Assembly (NCBI RefSeq): GCF_019710575.1
Contig: NZ_JAHWFK010000004.1
Span: 1 to 64,000, forward strand
Origin: Paractinoplanes polyasparticus
Lineage (GTDB): Bacteria > Actinomycetota > Actinomycetes > Mycobacteriales > Micromonosporaceae
DNA: 64,000 nt
Reading direction: 5' to 3'
In this document: in pieces, positions 60,077-64,000 of the stretch
How the letters are laid out: every line of letters begins with the position of its first letter
Position numbering within the stretch: the first letter of the stretch is position 1
Notes under the pieces: generated by a model
Databases searched by the model: none
Told to the model about the DNA's origin: nothing
Seen by the model: the letters and a program-made list of their open reading frames with translations, nothing else
Position numbers and translations under genes: made by a program

Positions 60077-62359
60077 CTACCGCAACGGCTGCACCCCTGA
60101 GTGCGTGAACACTGCCGTGCCAGGGGCTGGGCCGGGCTGGGCAGTCGAACTGATTCGGGTCGGGGCTGTCGCGCCGGTCCGCTGTGCTGACAAGGCGGTG
60201 CGGGCGGGCAGGCGGACAACGATGCGGGTGCCAGGCTGGTGGTCGGGGTCGATGGTGATGGTGCCGCCGTGGGCTTCGACGAGCACCCTGACAAGGGTGA
60301 GCCCGAGTCCTGCGCCTTGGAAAGTGCTATGGCGGGCGTTGTCGGCGCGGTAGAAGCGGCTGAAGAGTCGTTCGCGTTCGAGGGCGGGGATGCCGAGGCC
60401 GGCGTCGGTGACGGTGATTTCGACAACGCCGGAATCGCGATCGTGCACGCCGAGGTGGATGTCCTCGCCGTTCAGGTTGTATTTGATGGCGTTGCCGAGT
60501 AGTTCGTCGATGATTTGGCGTAGCCGATGCGGGTCGGCGTTGACGAAGAGCGTCGTCGGCATGTCGGTGTGCAGCAGCACACCGGACGGAAGGTCCGCCG
60601 CGTCTGCCGCGGCAGACGCCACGGCGCTCAGGTCGGTGAGTTGCGGGTGCATGGCGTGGTAGCCGGTTTCCAGTCCGGTCAATTCCAGCAGCCGGTCGAT
60701 GATCATTTGCAGATCGTCGGTCTTGCGGTTGATCACCGACACCGTACGGCGGGCTTCGTCGGACAGACCCGGTTCGTCGGCCAGCAGCTGGCTGTAGCCG
60801 GCGATGCTGGTCAGAGGCGTGCGCATTTCGTGTCCGGCCAGTGTCAGGAAGTCATCCTTGGCGCGGGCGAGTTGAGCTCGCAGTGCGGCGTTGCCCTGGC
60901 GGACCAGGAAGTGGCCGATCTGCTCGGCGATTCTGTTCAGCATGCCGATGATAAGGAACTGGTCGTGTTCGACGGTGTCGGACAATGAAGCCAGCACGCC
61001 GAGAATGCGCTCGCCGTCTCGGACGGCGACGGCCGCGCTGGTGTGCAGACCTTGCGCGGTGGCGGCGTCGGTGAATGCGCGTACGGCGGGGGCTGCCGCG
61101 TACGGCGAGGTAGCCAAGTCGGAAATCCAGACCGGCTCGCCGGTGGACCAGACGTGCCCGGGTCCGCCGCCCTCGTCGCGGCCGCGGGGGACGTGCCGTG
61201 ACAGCAGGTCAGGCAACTGCAGGCCGGGTGCGTTCCAGTGCGTGACGGGTCGGAGCGCGTCGGCGACGGGGTCGACCAGCATCAGGGACACGTACGGCCA
61301 GCCGAGTGCCTGACCGATGGCCTCGACGAGGTGCGGGCCGGCGTCGCCGATGGTGTCGGCAGTTACCAGCAGGCGCGCTATCTGCAGTTCACAGTTGCGC
61401 AGGCGTTCACTGCGCTGGCGTTGCGTGACATCCAGGACGGTGGACACCGCTCCCAGTTGCCGCCGGTCGGCATCCAGGATCGGCTGTGCATTGGTCAGCA
61501 GGTAGCGGTCCGGCCTGTCGGCACTGTGCAGGACGGCTTCGGCGTCTCGCACGGTCTCACCGTGCAGTGCGCGGGCGATGACCAGGGCGCCCCCTTCCAT
61601 GGGGGTGCTGGCGGGGTGGTGCAGGGTCCCGTACACCTTGGTCATGGCCTCGGCTGCGTGCACGTCGTCGCCCAGGCTGTACAGGTGACGCAGCATGCGG
61701 TTGATCAGCACCGGTCGGCCGTCGTTGTCGAAGGTGGCCACGCCGACCTGCAGGCTGTCCAACAGAGCGGTGATGAACCCGCCCTGGCTCCGGGCCTCGG
61801 CCGTCGGGATGGGCCCGGTATGGGCACCTGCGGGGGTGCCACCCGGTGCGGCCGCCGCTGCAGCTGCGCCCTCGTCACCGGACAGCGGACTGAGCATCGC
61901 GGTGATCCGCTTCAGCTCGGCCCGTTGCCAGGTCCGGGGTTGGGTGTCGAAGACGGTGACAGCGCCGACGGTGCGGCCGGCGATGTCCCGCAGGGGCAGC
62001 CCCGCGAAGGCACGTACAGCCGGCTCCAGCACGGCCGGGTATGACCAGTGGGCCTCGCCGGCCAGCAGATCGCCGACCGTGACGAAGTTCCCGGTACTGA
62101 TCACATAAGCGCACAGCGGTTGCTGCGTTGACGCCCGTCGTACGGTGGCGAACGGCTCCGGCACGCCGAACGTGCCCACGCACTCTTCCCAGCCGGCGCT
62201 TACCCAGGTCACCGTCGCCATCGGGGCATTCGACAGACGCGCGGCCGTCCACGCTACGTCGTCCAACGACATCGGCCTGATCGGCAGCGTGCGGCGGGAC
62301 CGAGCGGACTTGCGCAATTGTGGGTCTGACCGCAGGACCGCGGCGTGGATGTTCGACAT
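60077..62359 (-). CDS. Sensor histidine kinase with GAF-PAS-GAF sensors
   Basis: About 760 residues, with no membrane segment. An N-terminal GAF domain (about 15-165, CAYVISTGNFVTVGDL...AFAGLPL), a PAS domain (about 200-310), a second GAF (about 330-485), a HisKA dimerisation helix with the phosphorylatable His in DFLTLAGHEMRTPL (about residue 507) and a HATPase (NAIKYN, VTDAGLGIP, GAGLGLTLVRVLVEAHGG). A cytoplasmic redox, light or small-molecule signal is likely. ATG 62359 was chosen because upstream codons are not convincing. No response regulator is adjacent. The neighbouring kinase on the same strand is similar in architecture. Confidence 0.9.
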   Translation of the reverse strand: MSNIHAAVLRSDPQLRKSARSRRTLPIRPMSLDDVAWTAARLSNAPMATVTWVSAGWEECVGTFGVPEPFATVRRASTQQPLCAYVISTGNFVTVGDLLAGEAHWSYPAVLEPAVRAFAGLPLRDIAGRTVGAVTVFDTQPRTWQRAELKRITAMLSPLSGDEGAAAAAAAPGGTPAGAHTGPIPTAEARSQGGFITALLDSLQVGVATFDNDGRPVLINRMLRHLYSLGDDVHAAEAMTKVYGTLHHPASTPMEGGALVIARALHGETVRDAEAVLHSADRPDRYLLTNAQPILDADRRQLGAVSTVLDVTQRQRSERLRNCELQIARLLVTADTIGDAGPHLVEAIGQALGWPYVSLMLVDPVADALRPVTHWNAPGLQLPDLLSRHVPRGRDEGGGPGHVWSTGEPVWISDLATSPYAAAPAVRAFTDAATAQGLHTSAAVAVRDGERILGVLASLSDTVEHDQFLIIGMLNRIAEQIGHFLVRQGNAALRAQLARAKDDFLTLAGHEMRTPLTSIAGYSQLLADEPGLSDEARRTVSVINRKTDDLQMIIDRLLELTGLETGYHAMHPQLTDLSAVASAAADAADLPSGVLLHTDMPTTLFVNADPHRLRQIIDELLGNAIKYNLNGEDIHLGVHDRDSGVVEITVTDAGLGIPALERERLFSRFYRADNARHSTFQGAGLGLTLVRVLVEAHGGTITIDPDHQPGTRIVVRLPARTALSAQRTGATAPTRISSTAQPGPAPGTAVFTHSGVQPLR

Positions 62360-62500
62360 GACATATACCAATCCGGAACTACGAATTGCACGAGTGCGCC
62401 GGCCTGGGTACGGAAACCATGTAAGACGCAAGATCACAGCGCGTTGGTGTGGATCGCCGGTCACGGACCGTTTCGCCCTGATGGTCAGCGGGCTGGTTGG

Positions 62501-64000
62501 TCAGGCGATCGGTGACGTGGTGGGTAGGCGCACCGCGAACGTGGTGCCGGGCCCGGTGTGATCGGCCAAGTTGATGGTGCCGTGGTGGCGCTCGACGATG
62601 GTGCGGGTGATGACCAGGCCGAGACCGGTGCCCGGAATGCGTCTGTTCAGGGCGGTGGAGGCGCGGTAGAAGCGGCGGAACAGCCGGCGTCGTTCGTCCG
62701 GGGGCACGCCTATCCCGGTGTCGGCAACAGTCCAGGTGATGGTCTGGCCGTTGTCGTCGAAGCTCGCCGCGACGGTGATCGTGCCGCCGGCGGGGGTGTA
62801 TTTGATGGCGTTGGAAAGCAGGTTGTCGGCGACCTGACGCAGCCGGCCGGGGTCGGCGTGCAGGCCCAGCCGGCCGGGGAGTTCCGTGGTCATGGTGATG
62901 TGCTTGTCGGAAGCTCGTGCGCCGTACGCCTGCACGGCGTCGCCGATGATGGTGGACAGGTCGGTGTCGATCGGGTCGACGGCGAGGTGTCCCGATTCGA
63001 GCCGGGCCAGGTCGAGCAGGTCCTCGGCCATCACTGACAGCCTCTGCGAGCTGCGCTCGATGATGTGCAGGTATTCGCGTTGCTGCTCGGTGTCGAGTTC
63101 GTGGAGTTCTTCGTCGAACAAGGCGACGGTGCTGCTGATCACCGCCAAGGGATTGCGCAGTTCGTGGGTGACCATGGCGAGGAACTCGTCTTTGGTGCGG
63201 GCCAGTTCCACGCTGAGTTCCTCGGCCCGGCGCCGCTCGAGGTACTGCCCTACGTGGGCGGCGAGTCCGCTGAGTAGCCCGAGCAGTGTGTCCTCGGGAT
63301 CTTCGACACGGTCGCCGTAGACGCACAGCGCGCCGATGATGTGCCGGCCGGTGGACAGCGGCACACCGACAGCGACGTGCAACCCGATCCGGGAGGCGGC
63401 GCCGCTGCGCAGTGACATCCGGTCAGCGGACAGGTCCGGGATCCATTGGCCGGTGCCGGCGGAGCAGACCCGGCCGGGCAGCGACACGCCGAGTTCGAGG
63501 ACGTCCAAGGCGAAGTCGTCCAGATGCCGGCCCGCTTCGACATGGCGGGCTGCGCAGGTCAGCATCTGCAGGTGGTCGTCGACCAGCCACAGCTCGACGA
63601 CCGGCCAGCTCATCTTCATGCCGAGGGCTTCGACCACCCGGTGCGCCGCGACGATACTGGAGTCCGCCTCGGCCAGTCCCAGAGCGATGGCGGCTTCGAC
63701 CTCGGCGAACCGGGCGGCCCGGCGGGCATTGGTGATGTCATGAGCGAAGGCGTGGAACATTCGCCCACCGGGTTCCTCGGTGACGGTCAGGGTCAACTCG
63801 ATCGGGAACTCGTGGCCGTCGCAGTGCACTGCGGTCAATGTCAGCTGCCGTCCGAGGACCCGGCCGGGTTCACCGGCGGCGAGGCCCGCAAGGCCGGCAC
63901 GGTGTGCGTCGCGGAACCGGACCGGGATGATCAGGTCGGCAACGTCGTGACCGCAAGCTTGCGCCGGGCTGTAACCGAAGATTCTCTCCGCGGCTGGATT
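62501..64000 (-). CDS. Sensor histidine kinase (5' end beyond window)
   Basis: The visible 499 residues begin inside a PAS domain (NPAAERIFGYSPAQACGHDVADLIIP, no start codon in the window), followed by a GAF domain (about 90-240), HisKA with MVTHELRNPL (His about residue 277) and HATPase (NAIKYT, VADTGIGVPP, GTGLGLVITRTIVERHHG). The gene continues past base 64000, so it is partial. The next kinase downstream lies 141 bp away on the same strand. The close similarity in plan suggests an old duplication. Confidence 0.92.
   Translation of the reverse strand, partial: NPAAERIFGYSPAQACGHDVADLIIPVRFRDAHRAGLAGLAAGEPGRVLGRQLTLTAVHCDGHEFPIELTLTVTEEPGGRMFHAFAHDITNARRAARFAEVEAAIALGLAEADSSIVAAHRVVEALGMKMSWPVVELWLVDDHLQMLTCAARHVEAGRHLDDFALDVLELGVSLPGRVCSAGTGQWIPDLSADRMSLRSGAASRIGLHVAVGVPLSTGRHIIGALCVYGDRVEDPEDTLLGLLSGLAAHVGQYLERRRAEELSVELARTKDEFLAMVTHELRNPLAVISSTVALFDEELHELDTEQQREYLHIIERSSQRLSVMAEDLLDLARLESGHLAVDPIDTDLSTIIGDAVQAYGARASDKHITMTTELPGRLGLHADPGRLRQVADNLLSNAIKYTPAGGTITVAASFDDNGQTITWTVADTGIGVPPDERRRLFRRFYRASTALNRRIPGTGLGLVITRTIVERHHGTINLADHTGPGTTFAVRLPTTSPIA

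Overview
The window is uniformly GC-rich DNA with actinobacterial hallmarks: GTG and TTG starts, 4-bp ATGA/GTGA gene overlaps, lipoproteins with short lipoboxes, an ArsR-ArsC fusion, and many sugar ABC systems with LacI-, IclR- or TetR-type regulators. A chemoreceptor, an RTX-type secreted protein and the carbohydrate-degrading gene set fit a soil actinomycete of the Micromonosporaceae (Actinoplanes-like). This placement is inferred from gene style; there is no rRNA in the window. I see no transposase, integrase, CRISPR array or prophage.

Layout. 0-0.3 kb: tandem repeats. 0.4-8 kb: signalling block with a chemoreceptor, a secreted RTX-repeat protein, a Crp-type regulator overlapping a membrane class III nucleotide cyclase, tRNA-Gly(GCC), a cNMP-binding/thioredoxin-reductase fusion that has lost its middle, and a STAS protein. 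8-8.8 kb: two truncated genes abutting back to back. 9-10.9 kb: small metabolic and hypothetical genes. 10.9-17.7 kb: LacI-controlled sugar locus (nucleoside-hydrolase-like protein, solute-binding protein, two permeases, DUF4038-type glycosidase) with two operator palindromes. 17.9-30 kb: accessory region of small enzymes, three TetR-type regulators each beside a clear operator, and several decayed gene fragments.

30-47 kb is the centrepiece: a uronic-acid polysaccharide utilisation locus. It holds a GH79-type glucuronidase, a GH5 glycosidase with a CBM35-like domain, a lyase-like jelly-roll protein, a BNR-4 propeller protein (fold shared with PL24/PL25 lyases), a lipoprotein, an ABC importer, uronate dehydrogenase, glucarate dehydratase, 5-dehydro-4-deoxyglucarate dehydratase, KduI, KduD, a tautomerase-like protein, an unknown protein with a CCxC motif and an IclR regulator. 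A 16-bp near-palindrome (consensus GTCCAYATATRTGGAC) occurs at four promoters, which ties the locus into one probable regulon. Saturated uronates would be oxidised to aldarates and taken to 2-oxoglutarate semialdehyde; lyase-derived unsaturated uronates would enter through KduI/KduD.

47-64 kb: hypothetical genes, an Erm-type rRNA methylase, an arsR-arsC/VOC/chrA metal-oxyanion operon whose operator lies inside the end of the preceding gene, and an M20 hydrolase/GNAT/SIS/N-acylamino-acid-racemase cluster resembling the known D- to L-amino-acid conversion pathway. A secreted lipase, an aldo/keto reductase, a GNAT protein, a fructosamine-kinase-like protein and two cytoplasmic-looking histidine kinases follow; the last runs off the window end.
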